Below are positions 1-8,280 of a stretch of 64,000 nt of DNA, one piece after another. The stretch is from Caldilineaceae bacterium (GTDB lineage Bacteria > Chloroflexota > Anaerolineae > Caldilineales > Caldilineaceae). A program made the position numbers and the translations under genes. The DNA is taken from contig JAPKMW010000054.1 of the NCBI GenBank assembly GCA_026645575.1, positions 8,396-72,395 on the forward strand, read 5' to 3'. Under the pieces are notes generated by a model. That model did no database searches. It was not told the origin of the DNA and saw only the letters and a list, made by a program, of their open reading frames with translations. The stretch's first letter is position 1, and each line of letters begins with the position of its first letter.

Positions 1-60
1 CAACACTTCCGGCGGTACAGAGACCGGCCCAGGGACGAGTGGAATGGAATAGGTTTGCAT
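1..60 (-). CDS. Class-V aminotransferase, N-terminal fragment
   Basis: Only the first 20 codons lie in the window; the gene runs off the left edge. Reading the minus strand from an ATG at 60 gives a peptide beginning MQTYSIPLVPGPVSVPPEVL. The VPGP-x-x-VPPEV pattern is typical of the N-terminus of alanine-glyoxylate/serine-pyruvate type PLP aminotransferases. The call rests on this short motif alone; no catalytic lysine is visible. The gene is divergent from the helicase-like gene that follows. Confidence 0.5.
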   Translation of the reverse strand, partial: MQTYSIPLVPGPVSVPPEVL

Positions 61-133
61 GGTTTGCTCGCTTTATGGTTTGATCCAGGCTGTTTGAAGG
101 CGAGATGGACAGAGTGAGAGATTAAAGAGAGTA

Positions 134-174
134 AGAGAGTGAGAGATTACACGTTGCTTAATCTCTCACTCTCT
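134..174. repeat. 16-bp inverted repeat in the divergent spacer
   Basis: Arms 134-149 and 159-174 are perfect reverse complements separated by 9 nt, built from AGAG/CTCT words. Similar AG-rich word repeats recur at about 12470-12535. It sits between two divergent genes, so it is not a simple terminator. Confidence 0.6.
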
Positions 175-220
175 TTATCTCCCTATTCCACCCGCTTTTC
201 CGCTTCATAAACACCTGTTG

Positions 221-226
221 TACAAT
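221..226 (+). promoter_or_regulatory. Possible -10 box for a leaderless transcript
   Basis: TACAAT lies 7 bp upstream of the ATG at 233 and no Shine-Dalgarno sequence is visible. No convincing -35 hexamer is present at the expected distance, so this is tentative. Confidence 0.3.
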
Positions 227-232
227 ATTCCA

Positions 233-2371
233 ATGACTGACGCAATTTTACCGCTGATTCAAGCCAAACACAAACTTTTCGTCACCGGGCCATTTGGCAG
301 TGGCAAGACAACGCTAGCCATTGAGCGCATACGCTGGTTACTGCGCCAGGAACGGGTGCGTGGCGATGACATTTTGGTGCTGACCCCCCAACGCACGGTG
401 GCCGAACCCTATTATCAGGCGTTGCGGAGTCCGGCCTTGCCCTCCGGGGCGCCGGTGCGCGTCACCACACTGGCTGGTCTGGCGCGGCAGTCAACGGAAC
501 TCTACTGGCCGCTGCTGGCGACAGTGGCCGGCTTTGGCGATCCCAAGCGCGAGCCAACCTTTCTAAACCTGGAGACCAGCCAATACCACATGGCGCGCTT
601 TGTTGATGAGGCGATTGCACGGGGCGAGTTTGACGGCATTCGCATTGAACATAGCCGCGTGGTCAGCCAGGTGTTGGATAACCTGAACAAGGCGGCGTTG
701 CAGGGCTTTACCATCGATGAAGCCTACGCCCGGCTGGAACTGGCTGTCCCTAGCGGGGAGCAACGCACGGCGCGGCTCAATGCCCTGCTGGCGGCGCGCA
801 ACATCAGTCAAGCCTTTCGCAAGCTCTGTCTGGAGCAGACGCTGCTCGACTTTAGTATGCAGGTCGAGCTGTTTATGCGCCATGTCCTGACCAATGACTG
901 GAGCCGCACCCATCTCTTTCGCTCCCACCGCCACCTCATTTTTGACAACCTGGAAGAGGATACGCGCAGTGCGCACCAATTGGTTCACCAGTGGCTGCCC
1001 CATCTCGACAGCGCCTTGCTCCTGGCTGATAGCGAGGCTGGTTTCCGCCTCTTCCTGGGCGCTGATCCCGAAGGAGTGGCAGCGCTGGCGGAGGCGTGTG
1101 AACAGCGGGTGCAGTTGACCACCAGTTATATTGTCTCGCCAGAACTGGTTCAACTGGAACAGCGGGTGGACCAGCAGGTGCGTGGGCGCCGGTTGGCCGC
1201 CGCGGCGCAAAGCGTACAACCACTACCCACCGCCAATGGCATGAGCGAACCCGCGCTGGTGGTGCCCAACGAAGGCTTTCGCTTCTACCCGCAGATGATC
1301 AAGTGGACGGTGCGCGAGATTGCCCGGCTGGTGCAAGAGGAAGGGGTGCCGCCCAGTGAAATTGTGGTGCTGGCCCCCTTTGTCAGCGACGCCCTACGCT
1401 TTAGCTTGCAGACCGGCTTGAACGAGTTTGGCATCAACTCGACTACCCATCGTCCCAGTCGCGCCCTGGAAAATGAACCGGCGGCGCAAACCTTGTTGAT
1501 GCTGGCCAAGGTCGCCCATCCCCACTGGGGCATGAAACCGGCGCCGGCGGATGTAACTATGGGGTTGACGTTGGCAGTTGCCGCGCTTGACCCGGTGCGC
1601 GCCCATCTGTTGAGCCGCATTATCTACCCGGAGCGCCGCCCGACGATTGAGTTTGGTCGCTTTGGCGAATTGGTGCCGGAGATGCAACAGCGCATTACCT
1701 ACACCATTGGCGAGGCGTATGACCGGCTACGCGACTGGATCTACCGTTACCGCGCCAACCCGGATCAAGTGCCGCTGGATCAATTCTTTGCCCGCCTCTT
1801 TGGTGAATTGCTGAGTCAACCGGGCTATGGCTTTCACGAGGATCGCGATGCCGCCCGCGTCGCCAATCAACTGGTCGAGTCGGCGCGCAATTTCCGCTGG
1901 GCGATGGAGAGTGGTGGCGCCAAACAGCAAAGCGTCGAATATACGCTCTTAGGGCGGGAATATGTCAAGCTGGTGGAAGGCGGGGCATTGGGCGCGCTCT
2001 TTGCACCGGGCTGGCGGATGCCGGACGATGCCATCTTTATCGCACCGGCCTACACCTTTTTGATGCGCAACCGCCCCGTCACGGTGCAATTCTGGCTCGA
2101 CATTGGCGCCGGCGGCTGGTGGGAACGGCTCTACCAACCGCTGACCCACCCCTATGTGCTGTCGCAACGCTGGCCGGCCCACGAAGCGTGGAGCGACTTT
2201 GCCGAATATCACAAGCGCCAGGAGACCATGCACCGCCTGCTCTTGGGCTTGATCCGCCGCACTCGGCGCCGTATTTACCTGGGCATTAGCGATTACAGCG
2301 AAAGCGGTTTTGAACAGCGCGGGCCGTTGTTGGGGTTGATTAACCGGTTGTTGGCAGAAGGGGCGGCGTAA
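233..2371 (+). CDS. UvrD/Rep-like SF1 ATPase (helicase-like)
   Basis: The predicted 712-aa protein has a Walker A motif GPFGSGKTT near residues 19-27, followed by a motif-Ia-like segment (LVLTPQRTVAE). A Walker-B-like LIFDNLEED lies near residue 240, and a C-terminal RRTRRRIYLGISD stretch resembles motif VI of UvrD/AddB-type helicases. It probably acts in recombination or repair in the cytoplasm, but the central motifs are divergent and no nuclease motif is evident. A TTG start at 218 is possible; the ATG at 233 is preferred because TACAAT at 221-226 looks like a -10 box whose start site would fall at the ATG, giving a leaderless mRNA. It is monocistronic here, followed by an AT-rich spacer. 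Confidence 0.6.
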   Translation: MTDAILPLIQAKHKLFVTGPFGSGKTTLAIERIRWLLRQERVRGDDILVLTPQRTVAEPYYQALRSPALPSGAPVRVTTLAGLARQSTELYWPLLATVAGFGDPKREPTFLNLETSQYHMARFVDEAIARGEFDGIRIEHSRVVSQVLDNLNKAALQGFTIDEAYARLELAVPSGEQRTARLNALLAARNISQAFRKLCLEQTLLDFSMQVELFMRHVLTNDWSRTHLFRSHRHLIFDNLEEDTRSAHQLVHQWLPHLDSALLLADSEAGFRLFLGADPEGVAALAEACEQRVQLTTSYIVSPELVQLEQRVDQQVRGRRLAAAAQSVQPLPTANGMSEPALVVPNEGFRFYPQMIKWTVREIARLVQEEGVPPSEIVVLAPFVSDALRFSLQTGLNEFGINSTTHRPSRALENEPAAQTLLMLAKVAHPHWGMKPAPADVTMGLTLAVAALDPVRAHLLSRIIYPERRPTIEFGRFGELVPEMQQRITYTIGEAYDRLRDWIYRYRANPDQVPLDQFFARLFGELLSQPGYGFHEDRDAARVANQLVESARNFRWAMESGGAKQQSVEYTLLGREYVKLVEGGALGALFAPGWRMPDDAIFIAPAYTFLMRNRPVTVQFWLDIGAGGWWERLYQPLTHPYVLSQRWPAHEAWSDFAEYHKRQETMHRLLLGLIRRTRRRIYLGISDYSESGFEQRGPLLGLINRLLAEGAA

Positions 2372-2591
2372 TAGTACACGTACTATAATAACTTGATTAT
2401 GACAACAAAAATTACTAATCCCGCACCAACATTCGTGTTTTGGCTATTCAATTGGGCAACGCATCGAATCTTTACATCATTACAGTATTACCCGCAATAC
2501 ATTCGTTGTGATATTGATGTAAGGGGTATACTGATTATGACCGCATGAACCCTATCCAATTTTCACTCAATCAAATTATGTGAAGTTCATC

Positions 2592-2974
2592 TTATTCATA
2601 TAGCTCTACCGCCGCGGCCAACCCATTCAGTGTTACGATTAAGTGATTCAAGACATCTCGCCCCAAAATCATCACTGAATTTACCGATCAGCGACAACGC
2701 GAACTTTGTGAAAGGTATGAGACCCTACCCGCAGGGAGACTTCATAGATATCGGCAATTTCGCTTGCACCCGTTACGCTACGAAAAATTGCTTGACTGCT
2801 CCTGCGCGCATTCATTCGTTTTAGAATGGGCAGTGGAATCATTGAGCCGTCCGAACCGGAGTCAATCATGGAGCGAAGGGTAATTGGTTCCTGATCACTG
2901 CCAAAGGAAGAAACAGCGACTTCGACCATCGGCATTGAGGGAATAAAGGTAGCATCGTACTCGTATGTATACAT
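2592..2974 (-). pseudogene. Retropepsin-like aspartic protease, frameshifted
   Basis: Clan AA retropepsin-like domain of the kind found beside DUF5678 genes. Starting at the ATG at 2974 (MYTYEYDATFIPSMPMVEV), the reading frame contains the active-site signature MIDSGSDGSMIP (DSG triad) and runs to ...VRVVADR, then meets TAA at 2681. The conserved family C-terminus continues in the next frame as MILGRDVLNHLIVTLNGLAA and stops at 2592. Reading frames overlap by one base at about 2684, consistent with a single-base deletion. A TTG at 2998 could start the upstream frame, but the ATG at 2974 fits the usual family N-terminus. It lies 13 bp downstream of the DUF5678 gene, probably co-transcribed. 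It could also be a sequencing error or a truncated but active enzyme. Confidence 0.7.
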
Positions 2975-2987
2975 AGCTTTGCGGATG

Positions 2988-3419
2988 TTAGCGTTCAAGG
3001 CGGTGAGAGTAAACGGTTCGCACTTCCAGTGGCTGCTCGGTTACTGGGGCAATCCAGACAAATTCATGAGGAAAGCGTTGATAAATCCGTGTGCTTAGGG
3101 CAACGCCGTCTTTATCATGATCCACAATTTGACCCTGATAAATTGCCACTTCCTCACCAGCGTAATTAGCGAGTAACATCGGGTGCAGGGCAATAAAAGC
3201 TGCCCTTTCTCGTTCAATCGCTTCATCCATCGGATCTGGCATATTGGCTTCGGGAGAAACGATATTGCCATTTACTAACCTGCGCCCCTGCTGTGGCGAT
3301 TCCACGAGCAGGCCCAGCCGAAAATAGTGAATCAAGCGATAGAGATCTGGTAAATGTTCTTCTGGGAGAAGCTCAAGTTCTTGCGCAAGTTTCAACCGTA
3401 AAGGGGTTGCATCTATCAT
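2988..3419 (-). CDS. DUF5678 domain protein
   Basis: The 143-aa product has the DUF5678 core (ALHPMLLANYAGEEVAIYQG, then DHDKDGVALSTRIYQRFP) in its C-terminal half and a helical N-terminus (LKLAQELELLPEEHLPDLYR). Its biochemical role is unknown. The family is typically encoded just upstream of a retropepsin-like gene, as here, which suggests a functional pair. The ATG at 3419 is preferred over the longer upstream frame because GGAGG and AGAGAG purine tracts precede it and the upstream extension does not resemble the family. Confidence 0.75.
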   Translation of the reverse strand: MIDATPLRLKLAQELELLPEEHLPDLYRLIHYFRLGLLVESPQQGRRLVNGNIVSPEANMPDPMDEAIERERAAFIALHPMLLANYAGEEVAIYQGQIVDHDKDGVALSTRIYQRFPHEFVWIAPVTEQPLEVRTVYSHRLER

Positions 3420-3480
3420 CTCTCTTGTAGCCTCCGCTTTACTATAGACAATCGAGTCCAATGCAAGTATACCACTTCCC

Positions 3481-4668
3481 TTAAACCGACACAATCGGCG
3501 CATCCGATCTTGGCGTAGCCCGCACCCGCAACCAGTAGACCACCACGGCGCCACTACCAAAGGCGGTGACCAGCAGGGTCGCAACATAGGCCAACGGACG
3601 GAAACCGCCCCCCAACGCCCAACTGAGCGCCAGCAGCCCGGTCAGCACCAAGGCGCCGACAATGAGGGCGACCAGCGGTTGGTTTTCCAAGGTGGCCCGG
3701 CGGAGTAGCCAGTCACCAACGGAGAGGGAGAGCGCCGACCAACCGACCAGATTGATGGCAGCAAAGAGTACCCCGACCGCCAGCCCCACTGGCGCCAGAC
3801 AGAGGGTCGCCACCAGCAGCACGGTTAGCACCACCAAGACCAGATTGACGATCAGGCCGACGGCAAAGCTGAGGGGCCGCTGCTCATGAAGCGTTTGCCC
3901 GACCGTCTGCACGAGCGCTGGTCGCGCGTAGAAGACCAAGCCGGCCAGCAGTACAATCAGGCTAGAGCCAAAGGCGGCCAGCAACAAGCGTCCCAGCAGC
4001 CCAAAGAGCGCACCACCCCAATGCCAGGAGCGCTGAATGGCCGTGTCAACGGCGGGCATCGCCGGCGCCGCTGGTTCAGCCGGGAGCGCCGGAACGGCTG
4101 GGATTTGCAAAGATTCGAGCAGCGGTGGCAATTGGGGCAAGCTAAAATTGCCGCGCAACAAATTGCCCTGTACTAGGGATCCCTCTTCCCGGTGGAGCTC
4201 GCCGGCCATCACGCTGGCATTGCCGCCGATCTTGGCCGTTTCCGCCAGATCAATGTCACCGCTCCAGACCACCAGATCACCGCCGACGGCGCCATCGATC
4301 CAGGCGTCGCCGCTGAGGGCAGTCACAGAGCCTTGCACCTTACCGCCGGCTTCAATGGTAACATCACCGCTGTAGGCAACCAGATCGCCTTTAATCAAAC
4401 CATCTTCTTCAACAGTAACATCGCCGCTGTAGACAATGACATCATGGTTGAAGACTTCACCGGTCTCGACCACCACATCTTCGCTATAGGCGTGTTTATC
4501 CCCTTGTGCAGTGAATTGTACTGGGCCAGGCATTACCCAACGGCCAACAGCCTCACGACGATTCCAGTTGGCAATGACAACCACCAAGACGAGTAGGAGA
4601 AGCAACCCGATAATCCGGCGCCGACGTGTGCGCCCACGTTTCTTTCGTACCACCACTACATCCCTCAC
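3481..4668 (-). CDS. Bactofilin-like beta-helix membrane protein
   Basis: The 395-aa protein has a basic N-terminus and one hydrophobic segment (about residues 19-36). It is followed by repeats of the type YSGDVTVEEDG / YSGDVTIEAGGKVQG / LSGDAWIDGAVGG / WSGDIDLAE (about 60-165), the short-repeat right-handed beta-helix seen in bactofilins (polymer-forming cytoskeletal proteins). A Pro/Ala linker leads to about four further membrane helices (about 215-385). The repeats should lie outside the membrane if the first helix spans it. The GTG start overlaps the TAG stop of the anti-sigma-like gene by one base, indicating translational coupling and a role as output or partner of the ECF system. Confidence 0.65.
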   Translation of the reverse strand: MRDVVVVRKKRGRTRRRRIIGLLLLLVLVVVIANWNRREAVGRWVMPGPVQFTAQGDKHAYSEDVVVETGEVFNHDVIVYSGDVTVEEDGLIKGDLVAYSGDVTIEAGGKVQGSVTALSGDAWIDGAVGGDLVVWSGDIDLAETAKIGGNASVMAGELHREEGSLVQGNLLRGNFSLPQLPPLLESLQIPAVPALPAEPAAPAMPAVDTAIQRSWHWGGALFGLLGRLLLAAFGSSLIVLLAGLVFYARPALVQTVGQTLHEQRPLSFAVGLIVNLVLVVLTVLLVATLCLAPVGLAVGVLFAAINLVGWSALSLSVGDWLLRRATLENQPLVALIVGALVLTGLLALSWALGGGFRPLAYVATLLVTAFGSGAVVVYWLRVRATPRSDAPIVSV

Positions 4669-5285
4669 TACGCAACACTGATTTGTGAAGACAATTCCTG
4701 CTCATGCACCGAGCGGCGCAACAGACTCACCCAGCCACCCAGGAGTGCCGCGGCCATAAACAGATAGCCGACGCCAATGGCTTTGGCTTGGGGCGTGGCG
4801 GCAAAGGCCGCAAAGGCCAGCCAGCCGCTCTCCACCCACTGCGCCAGCGTGATCCAAGCATAGGTCAGGTTTTGCACAAAGGCGCTCACCCAACTGCCCT
4901 GGTTGACCATCAGGTAGGCGCCCATCGAGGCCAACCCGACCAGGACGCCAATCCAGAGGATCAGCGTGATGGCGCCAATCGCCATGCCGAACCAGAGGCG
5001 GCGGCGGCGCTCCTGTTGCAGCAGCCGCACCTCAAAGCGGTCCACAAAGCCGGCAGCCGGCGCCACCGATGGCAGGGCGACAAAGTGATTGTGCAGCCGT
5101 TGCCAACTGCGCCACTGCACCGCCAGGGTGGGATAGGCAGCCAGATACTCTTCAAATTTGGCCGTTTCCCCGGCATCGGCCAGGTTGTCCAGCGCCAGCG
5201 ACATGAGGAGCATAAACTCTTCCTCTTGTTCCGGGGTGGGTAACCGGCGGCTACCGGTCTGTTTCATCATCTCTTTGGTTCCCAT
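4668..5285 (-). CDS. Putative membrane anti-sigma factor
   Basis: The 205-aa protein has a soluble N-terminal part (about 1-90), with a helical segment EFMLLMSLALDNLADAGETAKFEEYLAAYP resembling the sigma-binding region of anti-sigma factors (motif quoted in parts: LDNLADAGE, FEEYLAAYP). Two hydrophobic segments follow (about 97-125 and 165-190). No zinc-binding HxxxCxxC motif is present. Position directly downstream of an ECF sigma gene, same strand, is the main support. It would hold the sigma factor at the membrane until a signal arrives. The start is taken at the ATG at 5285; MMKQTGSRR 15 bp further in is also possible. Confidence 0.6.
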   Translation of the reverse strand: MGTKEMMKQTGSRRLPTPEQEEEFMLLMSLALDNLADAGETAKFEEYLAAYPTLAVQWRSWQRLHNHFVALPSVAPAAGFVDRFEVRLLQQERRRRLWFGMAIGAITLILWIGVLVGLASMGAYLMVNQGSWVSAFVQNLTYAWITLAQWVESGWLAFAAFAATPQAKAIGVGYLFMAAALLGGWVSLLRRSVHEQELSSQISVA

Positions 5286-5318
5286 AAGCGTACCTCTACG
5301 ATTGCAAATGCTGGGACA

Positions 5319-5336
5319 CCGGTCACGGACCGGCTA
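5319..5336. repeat. Single copy of GGTCACGGACCGGCTA repeat core
   Basis: The spacer between the sigma and anti-sigma genes carries CCGGTCACGGACCGGCTA, the same core as one arm of the long palindrome at 6060-6127. Related words occur near 39545-39645 and 60010-60025. Confidence 0.55.
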
Positions 5337-5348
5337 GGAGCAAGGTAG

Positions 5349-5999
5349 TTAGTTGGCAAAGGCCGTGCGCCAGAACAACAACTGCCCCTTAGGCGCTTCC
5401 TGGCGCTGCCGCAGCGGGACGGCTTCCCGTTTCCCCGACAGAGGCGGCGTCGCGGTCTGGCTGGCATAGAGATCAGCGATCTGTTTGCGCGCGCGGAAGA
5501 GTCGGCTCTTGACCGCTGAGACGGTTAAACCCATCGTTTCGGCGATCTCTTCATAACTACAATCTTCCCAGTAGCGTAAAATTAGCGGGGTGCGATAGTC
5601 GGGTTCGAGCTTACCGAGCAACCCCTGCAATTCGGCGGCCAACTCCTGGCTCAACAGATCTTCTTCCGGTTGCGGCGCCTCATGCTCCAGATTTTCCAGC
5701 ACCGGGTTTTCGTCGATGGAGACATGGTGGGCGCGCCGTTTGCGCAGCCGGTCAATGCAATGGTGATTGGCAATGGAAAAGAGCCAAGTGCTAAATTTAT
5801 GGCCACCATCGTATTGTTCGAGACGCGAGTAGGCACGCAAAAAGGTCTCTTGCGCGGCATCTTCCGCCTCTTCCGGTGAACCCAACATTCGATAGGTTAA
5901 ATTGTAAACTGGACGCTGGTACGCTTCGACCAGCCGGCTAAAGGCTTGTTTGTTGCCGGTCTGCGCTTCACGTATCCAGATTTCTTCCTGTTCACTCAT
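5349..5999 (-). CDS. ECF (group 4) RNA polymerase sigma factor
   Basis: The 216-aa protein has a region 2 with AYQRPVYNLTYRMLGSPEEAEDAAQETFLRAY and KFSTWLFSIANHHCIDRLRKRR (quoted in parts as GSPEEAEDAAQETFLRAY and FSTWLFSIANHHCIDRLRK). Region 4 contains LILRYWEDCSYEEIAETMGL and VSAVKSRLFRARKQ, the DNA-binding helix-turn-helix. It would direct RNA polymerase to a regulon that may include its own operon with the anti-sigma and bactofilin-like genes downstream. The C-terminal tail of about 35 residues is unconserved in appearance. The start at 5999 gives the usual N-terminal length. Confidence 0.92.
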   Translation of the reverse strand: MSEQEEIWIREAQTGNKQAFSRLVEAYQRPVYNLTYRMLGSPEEAEDAAQETFLRAYSRLEQYDGGHKFSTWLFSIANHHCIDRLRKRRAHHVSIDENPVLENLEHEAPQPEEDLLSQELAAELQGLLGKLEPDYRTPLILRYWEDCSYEEIAETMGLTVSAVKSRLFRARKQIADLYASQTATPPLSGKREAVPLRQRQEAPKGQLLFWRTAFAN

Positions 6000-6059
6000 G
6001 ATAATTTCGCCCCATACCGTTCTACGGCTGATTCAGGGTGGTGTTCATTTTATCCTTAT

Positions 6060-6127
6060 TCCGCTCATAGCCGGTCCGTGACCGGCGCTTTAAAGCTGAC
6101 GCCGGTCACGGACCGGCTATGAGCGGA
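6060..6127. repeat. 28-bp perfect palindrome, GTCACGGACCGGCTA family
   Basis: Arms 6060-6087 and 6100-6127 are perfect reverse complements with a 12-nt loop. It sits upstream of the ECF sigma gene and downstream of the radical-SAM gene. The next 240 bp up to 6369 also hold the palindrome ACGAGGGTTTCAACCCTCG near 6328, another repeat-like element. No gene was seen in 6001-6368. Confidence 0.7.
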
Positions 6128-6368
6128 TAGCTCTGTTGTTGATATTGGTCATGCAGCAAAGGCCACTATCAACCCACCCTCATGTTTATCATCTGCATGA
6201 TCACTAGTCATTAAGGCAATACGTGGGCCGCAAAAAAAAGTTTCGCGCAATCTGGGCGATTTTGCAGGAATTTTACTACGAATTTTGGGGACGTCCAATC
6301 CAGTCACGGAGTGACGGCTGAGGGTAGACGAGGGTTTCAACCCTCGGACCCATCCCCGATTGCCGCGA

Positions 6369-7517
6369 TCAAAAGAGGGCGAGTTGTTGTAGAGGGCGGC
6401 GGCCATTGAGCAAGATGTAGCGGGCCGTGCGTTCCGGGTCGCGCAGACCGGCAGCGCGGAGGTGCGAAAGGTCGGTCAAGTTAGCGTAGCGCCGGGCAGC
6501 GAGAATCGCGTCGGCGATCTTGGGGCCGATGCCGGGAACGCGCAGCAGATCGGCGCGGCTGGCGCGGTTGATTTCCACCGGTTTTTCCCGCAAATTGACC
6601 GCAGCCCACGCTTCCTTGGGATCATGGGTTAAGCTGAGATTTCCGCCATTTTCAAAAGGAATATCTTCAAAATTCCAGCCATAGTCGCGCAGGAGAAAAC
6701 TGGCCTGATAGAGCCGAAATTCCCGCTGTTTGGAAGTGGCAGGCAACCCGTCAAAGGGGGTTTGACTGACGGGATGAAAGGCCATATAATAGGTGCGTTG
6801 CAGCCCGAGTTGGTGATAAAGCTTCTCGCTCACATCTAACAACTCGACATCGGTATCACCCACGGCGCCGACGACAAATTGGGTGACGACGCTAGCGCGT
6901 AGCTGCTCCTGGCGGCGCAACTGGCTGATCCACTGGAGACGCTGGAAGAGTTCACCCCAGTAATCTTTCTTGGGCGCCAACTGTTGCAGCCGCTGTTCGG
7001 TCGCCCCTTCTAAGTTGATCGAGACGCGATTGGCCAGTTGCATGGCGCGCCGAATCTGATCAATTTCGGCGCTGGGCATAATTTTGAGGTGGATGTAGCC
7101 GTGATAGCTGTACTTATTGCGCAAAATCTCGGCAGTGTCGATGATCTTATCTTGCGTGGTGACGCTGCCCTTGATAATGCCGGAGGAGAGAAAGAGACCA
7201 TCCACCACCTGGGCGCGCTGCAAAGTCTGAAAACTCTTTGCCATCTCATCCGGCGAAAAGGTGATGCGTTGCGTCTTGTTGCGACCAGCGCGGAAAGGAC
7301 AATAGAAACAGTTGCGTTCACAGGCCGTGGTCATCATCGCCTTCAACACCGGCTTTTTGCCCGTCGGCGTGCTGACCTCGGAGATACAGGGCAACGCTTT
7401 GGGCATCTGATTGCCTGCCCCTTCATTCACCGGCGCCATACCAGCCGGCTCAAAGTCCAGGGCGTTGTCCAGCAGTGACAATTTTTGAAAAGCATCCGGT
7501 GCTACTTTAAAGTTCAT
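6369..7517 (-). CDS. Radical SAM protein with C-terminal HhH (putative DNA modification/repair)
   Basis: The 382-aa protein binds a [4Fe-4S] cluster through CERNCFYC (CX3CX2C) near residue 52 and ends in a helix-hairpin-helix DNA-binding motif, LLRVPGIGPKIADAILAARR. This order (radical SAM, then HhH) matches the putative DNA modification/repair radical SAM family often encoded beside a uracil-DNA-glycosylase-like gene; none is visible here. The reading frame is open further upstream, but the sigma-70 promoter at 7588-7616 would place the transcript start near 7580. The ATG at 7517 (MNFKVAPD) is therefore the best start, leaving a 5' leader of about 60 nt. A LexA-type palindrome inside the promoter suggests DNA-damage control. 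Confidence 0.85.
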   Translation of the reverse strand: MNFKVAPDAFQKLSLLDNALDFEPAGMAPVNEGAGNQMPKALPCISEVSTPTGKKPVLKAMMTTACERNCFYCPFRAGRNKTQRITFSPDEMAKSFQTLQRAQVVDGLFLSSGIIKGSVTTQDKIIDTAEILRNKYSYHGYIHLKIMPSAEIDQIRRAMQLANRVSINLEGATEQRLQQLAPKKDYWGELFQRLQWISQLRRQEQLRASVVTQFVVGAVGDTDVELLDVSEKLYHQLGLQRTYYMAFHPVSQTPFDGLPATSKQREFRLYQASFLLRDYGWNFEDIPFENGGNLSLTHDPKEAWAAVNLREKPVEINRASRADLLRVPGIGPKIADAILAARRYANLTDLSHLRAAGLRDPERTARYILLNGRRPLQQLALF

Positions 7518-7587
7518 AAGCAAGCGTCCGTGGTCGTTTAGTCCAGAGTCAATTCGTCGTGAGCGCTCAGCATCATCTTGTGGAATC

Positions 7588-7616
7588 ATTATAGGAACAA
7601 TTGTTCTATTTGTCAA
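7588..7616 (-). promoter_or_regulatory. Consensus sigma-70 promoter of the radical-SAM gene
   Basis: On the minus strand TTGACA (7611-7616) is followed after exactly 17 bp by TATAAT (7588-7593). Both hexamers are perfect consensus matches. Confidence 0.85.
7595..7606. promoter_or_regulatory. Candidate LexA/SOS operator GAACAATTGTTC
   Basis: A perfect 12-bp palindrome fitting GAAC-N4-GTTC, the core of Gram-positive-type LexA boxes, lies entirely within the spacer between the -35 and -10 hexamers. Binding there would block transcription. The family of the regulated gene (DNA repair) fits. LexA itself is not in the window, so the assignment is by motif only. Confidence 0.6.
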
Positions 7617-7670
7617 GTGGCCCTTCTTGCCTCGGGAGCATATCGATTTGAGAACAGGATTTTCACGCTC

Positions 7671-7719
7671 GTGGTGGATTGTCAAATTCACCACTAGATC
7701 GCCGGATTTGACAATCCGG
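7671..7719. repeat. Nested palindromes upstream of dtd
   Basis: GATTGTCAAAT (7677-7687) pairs with ATTTGACAATC (7706-7716). Smaller palindromes are nested inside (GTGGTG/CACCAC at 7671-7695; CCGGATT/AATCCGG at 7702-7719). Function unknown. Confidence 0.5.
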
Positions 7720-7796
7720 CTAAAGCGGTGTTTACCCCCAGTTGGTATGCACCCCTCTTACCTGCTCTCTTCAGGTCTTGTATGGAGGTTCAGCCA

Positions 7797-8255
7797 GTGC
7801 GTGCAGTGATTCAACGCGTTAGTCAAGCTAGTGTCACCGTCGAAGGAGAGACAGTCAGTTCAATTGCGCGCGGCTTCCTGATCCTGCTAGGCGTCACCCA
7901 CCGCGATACCGAGGCGGAAGCGCTCTATCTGGCGCGCAAGATTGCCGGGTTACGGGTTTTTGAAGACAGCACGGGGAAGCTCAACTTGGGGCTGACCGAG
8001 GTGGCAGGCAGTGCGTTGGTGGTAAGCCAATTCACCCTCTATGCCGATGTGCGCAAAGGGCGCCGCCCCAGCTTTACCGACGCGGCGCGACCAGAGCAAG
8101 CGGTCCAGCTTTATCAGCGCTTCTGTCAATTGTTGGCCGAACAAGGCATTATGGTGCAACAAGGCGTTTTCCAGGCGCACATGGCTGTGGCGCTGGTCAA
8201 CGACGGGCCGGTCACCCTTTGGTTGGATACGGCGGAGTTAATGAAGCAGGAATGA
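7797..8255 (+). CDS. dtd: D-aminoacyl-tRNA deacylase
   Basis: The 152-aa protein starts MRAVIQRV and contains the two family signatures [17 protein letters not shown] (active-site Ser-Gln and Thr) and the C-terminal [11 protein letters not shown] (the NxGPVT cross-subunit motif). It hydrolyses D-aminoacyl-tRNAs, recycling the tRNA, as a homodimer in the cytoplasm. Length is typical of the family. The start is the GTG at 7797, because GGAGG at 7784-7788 lies 8 bp upstream and the product then begins exactly like other Dtd proteins; upstream ATGs lack this. It converges on the downstream binding-protein gene. Confidence 0.95.
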   Translation: MRAVIQRVSQASVTVEGETVSSIARGFLILLGVTHRDTEAEALYLARKIAGLRVFEDSTGKLNLGLTEVAGSALVVSQFTLYADVRKGRRPSFTDAARPEQAVQLYQRFCQLLAEQGIMVQQGVFQAHMAVALVNDGPVTLWLDTAELMKQE

Positions 8256-8280
8256 TTCGTTGTTATTCTCTGGTTCGTTG

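Noticed and set aside
6149..6406. 85-codon minus-strand frame overlapping the radical-SAM 3' end
   Set aside because: Composed largely of palindromic repeat sequence; no family features.
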